Below, piece by piece: positions 1 to 8,294 of a stretch of DNA of 64,000 bases. The position numbers and the translations under genes are program-made. The number at the start of each line of letters is the position of its first letter. Position 1 is the first letter of the stretch. Source of the stretch: Leptobacterium_A meishanense (lineage in GTDB: Bacteria > Bacteroidota > Bacteroidia > Flavobacteriales > Flavobacteriaceae); assembly GCF_037645805.1 (NCBI RefSeq), contig NZ_JBBEXE010000008.1:79012-143011 (forward strand), read 5' to 3'. The notes beneath the pieces are model-generated. The model searched no databases. It saw only the letters and a list, made by a program, of their open reading frames with translations, and had not been told where the DNA came from.

Positions 1-2673
1 CAGTGGATATTTATTCAATTATTTAATTCATGGTACAATAAGGACACCGACAAAGCAGAGGATATTTCAACATTGATTGCTCTTTTTGAAAAAGAAGGCA
101 ATGCCAAAGTCAATGCCGCCTGTGATGAAGGCATAGCGGCCTTTACCGCCGAAGAATGGAACCGCTTTTCCTCTGAAGAACAGCAAAGAATACTCTTAAA
201 ATACCGTCTTACGTATCTAGCGGAAACCGAAGTGAACTGGTGTCCTGCATTGGGGACTGTATTGGCCAATGATGAGATTGTAAACGGCGTTTCTGAACGT
301 GGCGGACATCCCGTGGTACGTAAAAAAATGACCCAGTGGAGCATGCGCATTTCTGCCTATGCCGAACGATTATTAAAAGGATTGGATACCATTGATTGGC
401 CAGAACCCTTAAAAGAAAGCCAACGCAATTGGATAGGCAAATCGGTAGGAGCGAGTGTTCGCTTTGAAGTAGCTGACACATCAGATGATGATTATATAGA
501 CGTTTTCACTACCCGTCCCGATACCATTTTTGGCGTGAGCTTTATGACATTGGCACCGGAACATGAATTGGTAGAAAAAATCACGACACCCGAACAAAAA
601 GAAAAAGTACAAGCCTATATAGAAGCCACGGCACGTCGTAGTGAGCGTGAACGTATGGCCGATGTGAAAACTATTTCCGGCGAATTTACCGGAGCCTATG
701 CCATCCATCCGTTTACCGGAAAAAAAGTACCGATCTGGATAGGCGATTATGTATTGGCAGGTTACGGAACCGGAGCTGTTATGGCCGTGCCTTGTGGCGA
801 CCAACGCGATTATGATTTTGCCAAACATTTTGGGATTGACATTCCGAATATTTTTGAAGGTGTAGATATTTCCAAAGAAGCGTTTGCCGATAAAGAAAAT
901 ACCGTTATTGCCAATTCCGATTTCCTGAATGGCCTCTATTACAAGGAAGCGACCAAAAAGGCGATTGAAAAACTGGAAGAAATAGGGCAAGGCAAAGGCA
1001 AAACAAACTACCGTTTACGTGATGCCGTGTTTAGCCGGCAACGGTATTGGGGAGAACCCTTCCCTGTATATTACGTGAACGGTTTGCCACAGATGATAGA
1101 TGAACAATATTTACCATTAAAACTCCCCGAAGTAGAAAAATACCTTCCCACCGAAACCGGGGAGCCACCACTGGGCAACGCTACCGTTTGGGCTTGGAAC
1201 ACAAAGAACAACGAAGTCGTTGCCAATGATCGTGTCACCCTGAGCGCCCGCCTGACGGACGGACAGGCAGTCGAAAGGAAGGAGGGCATCTACCCCTTAG
1301 AACTCAACACCATGCCCGGATGGGCAGGCAGTTCCTGGTACTTTAACCGCTATATGGATGCCAAAAACCCGAACGAATTTGCCTCGCAAGAAGCCTTAAA
1401 TTATTGGAAAGATGTAGATCTATACATTGGAGGTAGTGAACATGCTACCGGGCACTTGTTATATGCGCGTTTTTGGCAAAAGTTTTTGTTTGACCGCGGT
1501 TATGTGCCTGTGGATGAATTTGCTAAAAAATTGATTAACCAAGGGATGATTTTGGGAGAAAGTCCAAAAGGGCTGTTATTACCAAAATATTTAGATAAGA
1601 ATATAGGATGGAATCTTATTCATAAAAAAGGATTAAGAAAAGATCCTTTCGGACAAAATATAGGTGCTCCAGATATTGTTAATAAAGGTGGAGAACCTAC
1701 TCAATATAGAGACTGGATACTTTACCCTATAAAAATCAATGAAATTTATGATTTTGGAGAGTCTAAAATTGATACGATTCCTTATGATGAAGTAGGAAAG
1801 GATGGAGCTAAAATATATATTACTGAAAAGAATATAGGGAGGTTAAGAAAAAAATATGCAAAGTTCAATAATTTGCAATTTGGAAATAAAGAACACTTAG
1901 CAAAGTTAATAGGGGATAAAGATATTTTAAATAAGGTAGAAGGGTTATTAGAAAATGATAGAGTATCATTAGACATTGAGATTGAAAAAATGTCCAAATC
2001 CAAACACAATGTCGTCAACCCCGATGATATTTGTGAGCAGTATGGGGCAGATACCCTACGCTTGTACGAAATGTTTTTAGGGCCTTTGGAGCAAGCCAAG
2101 CCATGGAACACGGCTGGGATTACCGGAGTGCATTCCTTCCTAAAAAAACTCTGGAAATTATACCATTCAGGAACTGATGAAGCCTTTTACGTTTCAGAAG
2201 AAGCACCTTCCAAAGAATCATTAAAGACCTTGCACAAGACCATTAAAAAAGTAACGAAAGATATTGAGAACTTCTCTTTTAACACTTCTGTAAGTTCCTT
2301 TATGATTGCTGTAAACGAGCTTACTGCACAAAGATGTAACTCCCGGGTCATATTAGAGCCATTGGCAGTTATCATGGCGCCTTATGCACCACATATTGCC
2401 GAGGAGCTTTGGGAGAAACTCGGACATAAAAGAGGGATTACTTTTGCGCTTTTTCCGGAATATGAAGAAAAATATTTGGTAGAAAGCACCAAAGAATATC
2501 CGGTATCCTTTAATGGTAAATTACGTTTTAAGACGGAGCTTTCGCTTGATCTGTCAAAAGAAGAGATTGAAAAGATTATTTTGGCCGATGAACGCACCCA
2601 ACAGCAACTGGCTGGCAGGACACCTAAAAAAGTAATTGTAGTACCCGGAAAGATTATCAATATCGTGGGCTGA
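1..2673 (+). CDS. leuS: leucyl-tRNA synthetase, 3' part (5' end outside window)
   Basis: Class I aminoacyl-tRNA synthetase that charges tRNA-Leu in the cytoplasm. The frame is open from base 1, so the N-terminus with the HIGH signature lies upstream. Visible parts are the CP1 editing domain (TTRPDTIFGVSFMTLAPEHE near residue 170), the catalytic core motif WAGSSWYFNRYMD near residue 440, KMSKSKHNVVNPDD at bases 1987-2028 and the anticodon-binding C-terminus (APYAPHIAEELWEKLG). The stretch from the codons after INQGMILGE (about 1561) to just before KMSKS (about 1980) is oddly AT-rich: 121 G+C in 420 bases by hand count, against roughly half in nearby lines. It does not look like the usual leucine-specific domain. 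The frame is uninterrupted, so the protein is probably functional. The identity is certain; the origin of the insert is not. Confidence 0.96.
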   Translation, partial: QWIFIQLFNSWYNKDTDKAEDISTLIALFEKEGNAKVNAACDEGIAAFTAEEWNRFSSEEQQRILLKYRLTYLAETEVNWCPALGTVLANDEIVNGVSERGGHPVVRKKMTQWSMRISAYAERLLKGLDTIDWPEPLKESQRNWIGKSVGASVRFEVADTSDDDYIDVFTTRPDTIFGVSFMTLAPEHELVEKITTPEQKEKVQAYIEATARRSERERMADVKTISGEFTGAYAIHPFTGKKVPIWIGDYVLAGYGTGAVMAVPCGDQRDYDFAKHFGIDIPNIFEGVDISKEAFADKENTVIANSDFLNGLYYKEATKKAIEKLEEIGQGKGKTNYRLRDAVFSRQRYWGEPFPVYYVNGLPQMIDEQYLPLKLPEVEKYLPTETGEPPLGNATVWAWNTKNNEVVANDRVTLSARLTDGQAVERKEGIYPLELNTMPGWAGSSWYFNRYMDAKNPNEFASQEALNYWKDVDLYIGGSEHATGHLLYARFWQKFLFDRGYVPVDEFAKKLINQGMILGESPKGLLLPKYLDKNIGWNLIHKKGLRKDPFGQNIGAPDIVNKGGEPTQYRDWILYPIKINEIYDFGESKIDTIPYDEVGKDGAKIYITEKNIGRLRKKYAKFNNLQFGNKEHLAKLIGDKDILNKVEGLLENDRVSLDIEIEKMSKSKHNVVNPDDICEQYGADTLRLYEMFLGPLEQAKPWNTAGITGVHSFLKKLWKLYHSGTDEAFYVSEEAPSKESLKTLHKTIKKVTKDIENFSFNTSVSSFMIAVNELTAQRCNSRVILEPLAVIMAPYAPHIAEELWEKLGHKRGITFALFPEYEEKYLVESTKEYPVSFNGKLRFKTELSLDLSKEEIEKIILADERTQQQLAGRTPKKVIVVPGKIINIVG
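1561..1983 (+). other. AT-rich replaced segment inside leuS, before KMSKS
   Basis: This in-frame stretch of about 140 codons sits where bacterial LeuRS carries its leucine-specific domain. The common flavobacterial sequence here, with elements like FILEDGKY shortly before KMSKS, is not recognisable. Instead there is a Lys/Asn/Ile-rich sequence (for example DWILYPIKINEIYDFGES). Composition changes abruptly at both ends, at about 1560 and 1985. I read this as an acquired or strongly diverged insertion domain. It has no stop codons or frameshifts. I do not recognise a homologous domain. Confidence 0.6.
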
Positions 2674-2764
2674 TTTTCATAAAATCCTTCAAGAGCATCG
2701 TTTATTGCCTTTCTTTGTATATTGCATATGGTCAAACATATAATTGTTGTTTGTCATTTAAAAA

Positions 2765-3190
2765 ATGAAGGCTAAAGACAATAGGATATCAATTAACTTT
2801 TTAGATCATGTAGCTATTCGGGTAAAAGATTTGAATGTTTCTGCGGATTGGTATGAAAAAGTTCTCAGTTTAAAAAAATACCAGCTTCCCGAATGGGGCG
2901 AGGTGCCAATTTTTATGCTTTCGGGCAAATCCGGAATCGCTCTATTTCCGGCAAATCTCGATGATACTGAACTTGACCCGAATTCAAAAAATGTAAAAAT
3001 TGACCACTTTGCATTCAACGTTACAGAAAAAAACTTTGAAAAAGCAAAAAAGCGATACGCCGAATTGCAATTAGATTTTAATATTCAGGACCATCATTAT
3101 TTTCACTCTATTTACACAAAAGACCCTGATGGGCATACGGTTGAACTAACAAAAATTGTGGTAAATGAAGATGAGTTTTATCATAAATAG
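2765..3190 (+). CDS. VOC-family (glyoxalase/bleomycin-resistance fold) protein
   Basis: A 141-residue single-module vicinal-oxygen-chelate protein, probably cytoplasmic. The two beta-alpha-beta-beta-beta halves are visible: LDHVAIRVKDLNVSADWYEK near the start and KIDHFAFNVTEKNFEKAK from about residue 80. The end YTKDPDGHTVELTKIV carries the typical C-terminal Glu ligand. Candidate metal ligands are the His of LDHVA, the His of KIDHF and the Glu of TVELT. Such proteins act as glyoxalase-like lyases, dioxygenases or antibiotic-binding proteins, and the substrate cannot be told from sequence. It lies 91 bp after leuS in the same direction, with no clear terminator between them. Confidence 0.85.
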   Translation: MKAKDNRISINFLDHVAIRVKDLNVSADWYEKVLSLKKYQLPEWGEVPIFMLSGKSGIALFPANLDDTELDPNSKNVKIDHFAFNVTEKNFEKAKKRYAELQLDFNIQDHHYFHSIYTKDPDGHTVELTKIVVNEDEFYHK

Positions 3191-3331
3191 GGAATAAAAA
3201 CTGTACATAGTACTGGCCAATGCCATTATTGTATGCTAAACCTGACAAAACATCCGATTGTTAAAACCACGCTAAAATTGGAGCGCTTTTTGCTATGAAT
3301 ATTGTAACTTTAAATAAAAAATTGAAAAACG

Positions 3332-4036
3332 ATGTATTACGGTCTTGACCCTTTTTATTGGATAGTAATTGGTGGCTTTATGTTGGTGAGTATGATAGTA
3401 AGCCAACAATTAAAAAGCAAGTTCAGAAAATATTCCAAACTACAATTGCGGAACGGAATGAGCGGTGCAGAAATTGCAGAGAAAATGCTTGCAGATAATG
3501 GTATTCATGATGTAAAAGTAGTTTCTACTCCCGGAATGTTGACAGACCATTATGATCCGAGAAAGAAAACAGTAAACCTAAGTGAAAGTGTATATACACA
3601 ACGCAATGCAGCGGCGGCGGCGGTGGCGGCACATGAATGTGGACACGCAGTACAACATGCCAAAGGTTATGAATGGTTACAAATGCGCTCAAAGCTGGTG
3701 CCAGTGGTAAATGTAGCTTCCGGATTGTCAACGTGGTTGATTTTTGGAGGTTTTATCTTGGGGGTTTCCTCAGGTTTTGGATATAGTATAGCACTTGCAG
3801 GAGTGGCTTTGTTTGGTTTTGGAACACTATTCAGTTTTATCACCCTTCCTGTGGAATATGATGCCAGTAACCGTGCACTGGCATGGTTGAAGGCTAAAAA
3901 TATGGTAAGCCAACAGGAATACGCAGGGGCTGAAGATTCTCTTAAATGGGCTGCCCGAACGTATGTGGTAGCAGCTATTGGATCGTTGGCAACACTCTTG
4001 TATTTCGCATTACGGGTATTGGGAAGCCGGGATTAA
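3332..4036 (+). CDS. membrane-bound neutral zinc metallopeptidase (YugP family)
   Basis: A 234-residue integral membrane protein with a zincin motif, HECGH, at residues 101-105 (AAAVAAHECGHAVQHA). The N-terminus has one membrane segment (about residues 9-24). Two or three more follow the motif (WLIFGGFILGVSSGF, IALAGVALFGFGTLF and a C-terminal VAAIGSLATLLYFAL). The downstream sequence TLPVEYDASNRAL fits the conserved second-half motif of the YugP/DUF232 metallopeptidases, including a likely third Glu ligand. The physiological substrate is unknown. The gene stands alone and is followed by a palindromic repeat that may end transcription. Confidence 0.9.
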   Translation: MYYGLDPFYWIVIGGFMLVSMIVSQQLKSKFRKYSKLQLRNGMSGAEIAEKMLADNGIHDVKVVSTPGMLTDHYDPRKKTVNLSESVYTQRNAAAAAVAAHECGHAVQHAKGYEWLQMRSKLVPVVNVASGLSTWLIFGGFILGVSSGFGYSIALAGVALFGFGTLFSFITLPVEYDASNRALAWLKAKNMVSQQEYAGAEDSLKWAARTYVVAAIGSLATLLYFALRVLGSRD

Positions 4037-4056
4037 GCAAAAACTATATGTCATAT

Positions 4057-4186
4057 GAGGCTGTCTGAAAAGTGCTTTTTTTGTCAATTCGAGCGCAGTC
4101 GAGAATTCTATCTTTTTGATAATCAGATATTTTGACTGCGCTCAATATGATATATTTAAAACTTTTATGCCTTTTTAGACAGCCTC
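4057..4186. repeat. dispersed palindromic repeat, copy 1 (full form)
   Basis: A 130-bp element bounded by the perfect inverted pair GAGGCTGTCT (4057-4066) and AGACAGCCTC (4177-4186). A second nested perfect pair is GAGCGCAGTC (4091-4100) and GACTGCGCTC (4134-4143). It lies between two convergent genes, so it may also act as a two-way terminator. A shorter relative occurs at 30201-30306, sharing GTCAATTCGAGNGCAGTCGA and the flanking blocks. No coding capacity was seen. It resembles REP/MITE-like intergenic repeats of Flavobacteria. Confidence 0.85.
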
Positions 4187-4191
4187 AATTT

Positions 4192-4662
4192 TTATATAGA
4201 AATTTGCCGATCTATTTGTTGATTGAGCGAGATAAAGGTTTCTGTTCTTGACACACCTTCTATAGCTTGTATTTTATGATTGAGGAGGTTCATTAGATGC
4301 TCGTTGTCTTTACACAAGATTTTAATGAAGATACTCCAATTTCCGGTGGTATAATGACATTCAATCACCTCAGGGATCAGTTTTAACTGTTTAACGGCTT
4401 CCGGGTTTCGCATGGCCTTATCTAAAAAAACACCTACGAACGCTAGCGTAGAATAACCTAAGACTTTAGGGTTTACAATAAATTTTGATCCTGCAATGAG
4501 TCCTGAGCTTTCTAATTTTCGCAACCGTTGATGAATGGCTGCTCCGGAAATCCCAATTTTTCGGGAGATTTCAAGAATGGGTTTTCGGGCATCTTCCATC
4601 AAATAACGAAGAATCTCTTTGTCAATTCCGTCAATAGATACAATTTCGTTATCGATTTTCAT
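4192..4662 (-). CDS. Lrp/AsnC-family transcriptional regulator
   Basis: A 156-residue feast/famine regulator. The N-terminal winged helix-turn-helix spans about residues 11-60 (IDKEILRYLMEDARKPILEI, then GISGAAIHQRLRKLESSGLI). The C-terminal RAM/AsnC effector domain follows (VIECHYTTGNWSIFIKILCK and GVSRTETFISL). Members usually sense amino acids and regulate nearby amino-acid metabolism genes. The next gene upstream on the same strand is a saccharopine dehydrogenase-like gene, so lysine or a related amino acid is a plausible ligand. That is inference. A TATTTTTG promoter element lies at 4694-4701 in the 54-bp gap, so it can be transcribed separately. Confidence 0.93.
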   Translation of the reverse strand: MKIDNEIVSIDGIDKEILRYLMEDARKPILEISRKIGISGAAIHQRLRKLESSGLIAGSKFIVNPKVLGYSTLAFVGVFLDKAMRNPEAVKQLKLIPEVIECHYTTGNWSIFIKILCKDNEHLMNLLNHKIQAIEGVSRTETFISLNQQIDRQISI

Positions 4663-4693
4663 TTTTAAAGTTTCAAATAAGAACGAAATATAT

Positions 4694-4701
4694 CAAAAAT
4701 A
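4694..4701 (-). promoter_or_regulatory. putative -7 element of the Lrp gene
   Basis: On the minus strand the bases read TATTTTTG, matching the Bacteroidota TANNTTTG consensus, about 31 nt before the Lrp start codon. No convincing -33 TTTG was seen, so confidence is moderate. Confidence 0.4.
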
Positions 4702-4716
4702 TATGTAAACTATAAT

Positions 4717-6087
4717 TTATGAGGTTATATTTTCAGGGTTATAGCCAATATACGGGACTTCTTTTTCTTTGAATAAGATGCCATATTGCGCTAACTCATC
4801 AAGGATAGGGTTATAGACTTCTTTATGAATGGGAATATGTATGCCGGGAGTTTTTATTTTTTTGTTCAGTATATTGATAGTAGCTATTGCCACAGGTAAA
4901 CCTACCGTTTTTGCCATGGCTGTATAGGTACGGTTTTCGCCCTTAACAACCATATGGGCATCTATTTGTTTCTTCTTTCCATCTAGTTCGTAACCAAATT
5001 TGTGGTACATAACGATCATGTCTTTGTCATTCTCTTCAAGAGACCAACTGTCTTCCAATATTCTTTGGAGGATTTGTGCAGGTGTAGCGTCTTTTAATCC
5101 TACTTTTTTATCAGCATTGAATAAATTTAATTCTTCCAGCTTGTGCCACATGATGTCATCTTGGTCAATTTTAAGGTAATGGCGCATTTTTAATTCCACA
5201 GAATCGGTCAACGAATAAGGTAAAAATGAATTTACATAATCGCGATAGCTCATATGTTCTGACCCTTCCATAGTATAGGTGTCATCTGTCATTCCCAATT
5301 GAACAAACATATTCCATGCTTTGGAAAACCCAACACGTCTGATAGTTCCCCGATATAGTGTCAGCACATCGTCTAATCCATAAGTACTTCTGTATTTTAA
5401 TGAATCCCGGTTTGCATAGGCCTCAAATTTTCCATGTTCATCAATATCCAAGAATTCAGTTCGACGGAACAAGCGATGGTATGGGATGTATTTATATGTG
5501 CCTTCCTGGATAAATTTTGCAGCACCTCCTTGTCCGGCCAATACCACATTGCGCGGGTTCCAGGTAAACTTATAATTCCAGCGATTGGTGTCACTTTCCG
5601 GAGCGATGAGACCACCTGTAAAAGATTCGAACAACAACATTTTTCCTCCACGTTCCCGTATCCGGTCAATCACTTTCAAGGCACTCATGTGGTCAATTCC
5701 CGGATCAACGCCTACTTCATTCATGAAAACAAGCCCTTTTTCTTTAACTTCTTCATTTAGTATTTCCATCTCACTGCTGACATAGGAAGCAGTTACCATA
5801 TTTTTTTTAAACTTTATACAGTCTTTTGCTACTTCTATATGCATTCTGGCAGGGAGCATAGAAATTACAATATCACTTTTTTTGATGGCATTCTGCCGTT
5901 GAATTTCATTAAAAACATCTAATGATATTATGGATAGGTTTTTGTGAGAAGCAATATTTTTTTTAATAGTTTCCGGATGGAGATCACCAATTATGATGTG
6001 TAAATTCTCCTTTTCAGCATTATTTTTTAAATAATTAATAAGATAAGAAGTTGACTTGCCTGCACCAATAATAAGAATGTTTCGCAT
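4717..6087 (-). CDS. saccharopine dehydrogenase-family protein
   Basis: A 456-residue NAD(P)-dependent oxidoreductase. The N-terminal Rossmann fold begins MRNILIIGAGKSTSYLINYL. The central and C-terminal part contains FMNEVGVDPGIDHMSALKVI and MVVKGENRTYTAMAKTVGLP, typical of saccharopine dehydrogenase/reductase proteins. Family members interconvert saccharopine with lysine or with glutamate plus 2-aminoadipate semialdehyde. The direction here is probably lysine breakdown, but related enzymes use other substrates. I chose the ATG at 6087 because it directly precedes the Rossmann strand; an ATG at 6129 would add 14 unlikely residues. It lies upstream of the Lrp gene and is divergent from the DUF423 gene. 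Confidence 0.88.
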   Translation of the reverse strand: MRNILIIGAGKSTSYLINYLKNNAEKENLHIIIGDLHPETIKKNIASHKNLSIISLDVFNEIQRQNAIKKSDIVISMLPARMHIEVAKDCIKFKKNMVTASYVSSEMEILNEEVKEKGLVFMNEVGVDPGIDHMSALKVIDRIRERGGKMLLFESFTGGLIAPESDTNRWNYKFTWNPRNVVLAGQGGAAKFIQEGTYKYIPYHRLFRRTEFLDIDEHGKFEAYANRDSLKYRSTYGLDDVLTLYRGTIRRVGFSKAWNMFVQLGMTDDTYTMEGSEHMSYRDYVNSFLPYSLTDSVELKMRHYLKIDQDDIMWHKLEELNLFNADKKVGLKDATPAQILQRILEDSWSLEENDKDMIVMYHKFGYELDGKKKQIDAHMVVKGENRTYTAMAKTVGLPVAIATINILNKKIKTPGIHIPIHKEVYNPILDELAQYGILFKEKEVPYIGYNPENITS

Positions 6088-6175
6088 AACTGTTTTTGTT
6101 CCGTAGCTTTGCATTAAGAAATATAACACGAATGTAGCGAAATGTTATATTTATAAAAAATTATAACGTATAGTT

Positions 6176-6568
6176 ATGAACAAAAAGATATTGCTTGTTG
6201 GAGCTTTATTAGGTTTTTTTGGGGTTGTTCTAGGTGCTTTTGGGGCACATGGATTGAAAGGATATATTACAGATGCTGCATTAGATACTTTTGAGACAGG
6301 GGTTAAATATCAAATGTATCACGCTTTTGTACTATTGTTTGTTGGGATAATAAAGGTGTTTAAAGAAAGCACGAAAAAATATCTTTTTTATCTTTTTTTA
6401 GGAGGGATTTTGTTGTTTTCAGGATCTATTTATGGATTGGCTACAAATGAGCTTACAAGTTTTTTTGATTTTAAGAAAATAGGTTTTGTAACCCCTGTTG
6501 GAGGAACACTCCTCATAATAGGTTGGGCGGTAATGGGATATCAATTCATGAGGATGAAAACCAAATAA
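6176..6568 (+). CDS. DUF423 small membrane protein
   Basis: A 130-residue protein with four predicted membrane segments: the N-terminal ILLVGALLGFFGVVLGAFGA, a segment after the conserved KYQMYHAFVLLFVGI, then FYLFLGGILLFSGSIYGL and TPVGGTLLIIGWAVMGY. The HGLK and YHA motifs and the GG...FSGS turn are diagnostic of DUF423 (YwdK/YgdD-like). The function is unknown. The start is divergent from the saccharopine dehydrogenase gene, 88 bp away. It is followed after 81 bp by pckA, which has its own promoter. Confidence 0.92.
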   Translation: MNKKILLVGALLGFFGVVLGAFGAHGLKGYITDAALDTFETGVKYQMYHAFVLLFVGIIKVFKESTKKYLFYLFLGGILLFSGSIYGLATNELTSFFDFKKIGFVTPVGGTLLIIGWAVMGYQFMRMKTK

Positions 6569-6577
6569 AATTGTAGC

Positions 6578-6613
6578 TCAAACGTTTGAAATATAATATA
6601 ATTCTTAATTTTG
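6578..6613 (+). promoter_or_regulatory. pckA promoter with overlapping 12-bp palindrome
   Basis: A TTTG -33 element (6585-6588) and a TAATTTTG -7 element (6606-6613) are separated by 17 bp, a good match to the Bacteroidota sigma-A promoter. The perfect palindrome TCAAACGTTTGA (6578-6589) covers the -33 element and could be an operator. Start site is predicted near 6620, about 30 nt before the pckA ATG. Confidence 0.6.
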
Positions 6614-6649
6614 CTCCATTAAACAACACAATAAGAAAACCAAAAATTA

Positions 6650-8245
6650 ATGGTACATAATACAGTCTCCACAAAAACAATTTCATTAGATGAGTATGGT
6701 ATTTCAAAAGCAAAAGTGCGATATCAATTATCTCCAGATAAACTGCATGAAATAACAATAGCAAAAGAACAGGGAGTAGAAGCTTCTTCCGGGGCACTTG
6801 CAGTAAATACAGGAGAGTTTACAGGGCGTTCTCCAAAAGACCGCTTTATTGTTAAAGATGAGGTTACGGCTGGCAGGGTAGATTGGGGAGGCATAAATAT
6901 TCCTTTTGATCCTGATAAGTTTGATAGGTTATATGAAAAAGTGGTTGATTATTTATCAGGAAAAGAAGTTTTTGTACGTGACTGCTATGCATGCGCAGAC
7001 GAGAACTATAGGACAAACATCCGTGTAATGAATGAATATCCCTGGAGCAATTTGTTCGTTTATAATATGTTTTTACGTCCGAAACAAGAAGAACTGGAAG
7101 ATTTTTCGCCTGAATGGTTAGTAGTGAATGCTCCGGGATTTATGGCAAACCCTGAAGAAGATGGAACCCGTCAGCATAACTTTGCCATTCTTAATTTTTC
7201 AAAAAAGATAGCTTTGATAGGGGGTACCGGTTATACCGGAGAAATTAAAAAAGGGATATTTTCAGCACTCAATTTTATGCTTCCTGTATATAAAAATACG
7301 TTGCCCATGCATTGTAGTGCCAATGTTGGAGAAGATGGTGAAACAGCTATTTTCTTTGGACTTTCCGGGACGGGAAAAACAACGCTTTCTGCAGATCCTG
7401 ATCGTAAGTTGATTGGAGATGACGAGCATGGATGGACGAATGAAAATGCAGTCTTCAATTTTGAAGGGGGGTGCTATGCAAAAGCCATTAACCTTTCAGA
7501 AGAGAGCGAACCTGAAATATATCATGCAATAAAAAAAGGAGCAATCCTTGAAAACGTGATATTGGATGAAGAAGGAAACGTGGATTTTGCGGATACTTCC
7601 ATTACACAAAATACTAGGGTGAGTTATCCGATTTACCATATAGAGAATATTCAACAACCGTCTATAGGGAAGGATCCCAAAAATATATTTTTCTTGACAG
7701 CAGATGCTTTTGGGGTATTGCCTCCTATTTCTAAGCTTACACCTGGGCAGGCTGCTTACCATTTTATATCAGGCTACACGGCAAAAGTAGCAGGTACGGA
7801 GGAAGGTATAGATGAGCCCGTTCCTTCATTTTCAGCATGTTTCGGAGCTCCATTTATGCCATTGCACCCCACAAAATATGCAGAAATGCTTAGCAAAAAA
7901 ATGACGGAAGCAGGAGTCAATGTATGGTTGATTAATACAGGGTGGACGGGAGGCCCATATGGAACAGGAACAAGGATGAAATTAAAATATACAAGAGCAA
8001 TGATCAAGGCTGCACTTAATCATGAATTGAGTAATGTAGTTTATGAAACACATTCCGTTTTTAAGCTTGCAATCCCCAAAGAATGTCCAAATGTGCCATC
8101 AGAAGTACTTAACCCCCGTGACACGTGGGAAAACAAAGAAAAATATGATATGACAATAAATAAGCTCGCGACATCGTTTAAGAATAACTTTGAAAAATAT
8201 AAAAGCTATGCCAACGAAGAAATTCTTAGCGGCGCACCTGAATAA
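6650..8245 (+). CDS. pckA: phosphoenolpyruvate carboxykinase (ATP)
   Basis: A 531-residue gluconeogenic enzyme that interconverts oxaloacetate plus ATP with phosphoenolpyruvate, CO2 and ADP in the cytoplasm. The kinase-1a P-loop FGLSGTGKTTLSADP (near residue 240) is followed by the metal-binding LIGDDEHGW. The substrate-binding TGRSPKDRF near residue 55 and the late GPYGTGTRMKL adenine-site motif are all intact. Length is normal for the ATP-dependent family. It is a single-gene unit with its own promoter, ending at a strong hairpin (8265-8294). In marine Flavobacteria this enzyme can also run in the CO2-fixing direction; a bicarbonate transporter gene is present elsewhere in the window. Confidence 0.97.
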   Translation: MVHNTVSTKTISLDEYGISKAKVRYQLSPDKLHEITIAKEQGVEASSGALAVNTGEFTGRSPKDRFIVKDEVTAGRVDWGGINIPFDPDKFDRLYEKVVDYLSGKEVFVRDCYACADENYRTNIRVMNEYPWSNLFVYNMFLRPKQEELEDFSPEWLVVNAPGFMANPEEDGTRQHNFAILNFSKKIALIGGTGYTGEIKKGIFSALNFMLPVYKNTLPMHCSANVGEDGETAIFFGLSGTGKTTLSADPDRKLIGDDEHGWTNENAVFNFEGGCYAKAINLSEESEPEIYHAIKKGAILENVILDEEGNVDFADTSITQNTRVSYPIYHIENIQQPSIGKDPKNIFFLTADAFGVLPPISKLTPGQAAYHFISGYTAKVAGTEEGIDEPVPSFSACFGAPFMPLHPTKYAEMLSKKMTEAGVNVWLINTGWTGGPYGTGTRMKLKYTRAMIKAALNHELSNVVYETHSVFKLAIPKECPNVPSEVLNPRDTWENKEKYDMTINKLATSFKNNFEKYKSYANEEILSGAPE

Positions 8246-8264
8246 TTGAGAAATGTTTCAAAAC

Positions 8265-8294
8265 AAAAAACCTCCTTTTAAAGGAGGTTTTTTT
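8265..8294. terminator. bidirectional hairpin terminator between pckA and hemD
   Basis: An almost perfect palindrome, AAAAAACCTCCTTTT/AAAGGAGGTTTTTTT, lies between two convergent genes. The A-run and T-run allow intrinsic termination on both strands. It overlaps the last codon of hemD by two bases. Confidence 0.85.

Noticed and set aside
481..990. 169-codon minus-strand frame inside leuS
   Set aside because: Antisense shadow of the editing domain of leuS, with no recognisable protein features.
3305..3312. TAACTTTA as promoter of the zinc peptidase gene
   Set aside because: It deviates from TANNTTTG at the important last base and has no -33 element at the right spacing.
5434..5760. 108-codon plus-strand frame inside the saccharopine dehydrogenase gene
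   Set aside because: Overlaps a well-supported gene on the other strand and has no conserved motif.
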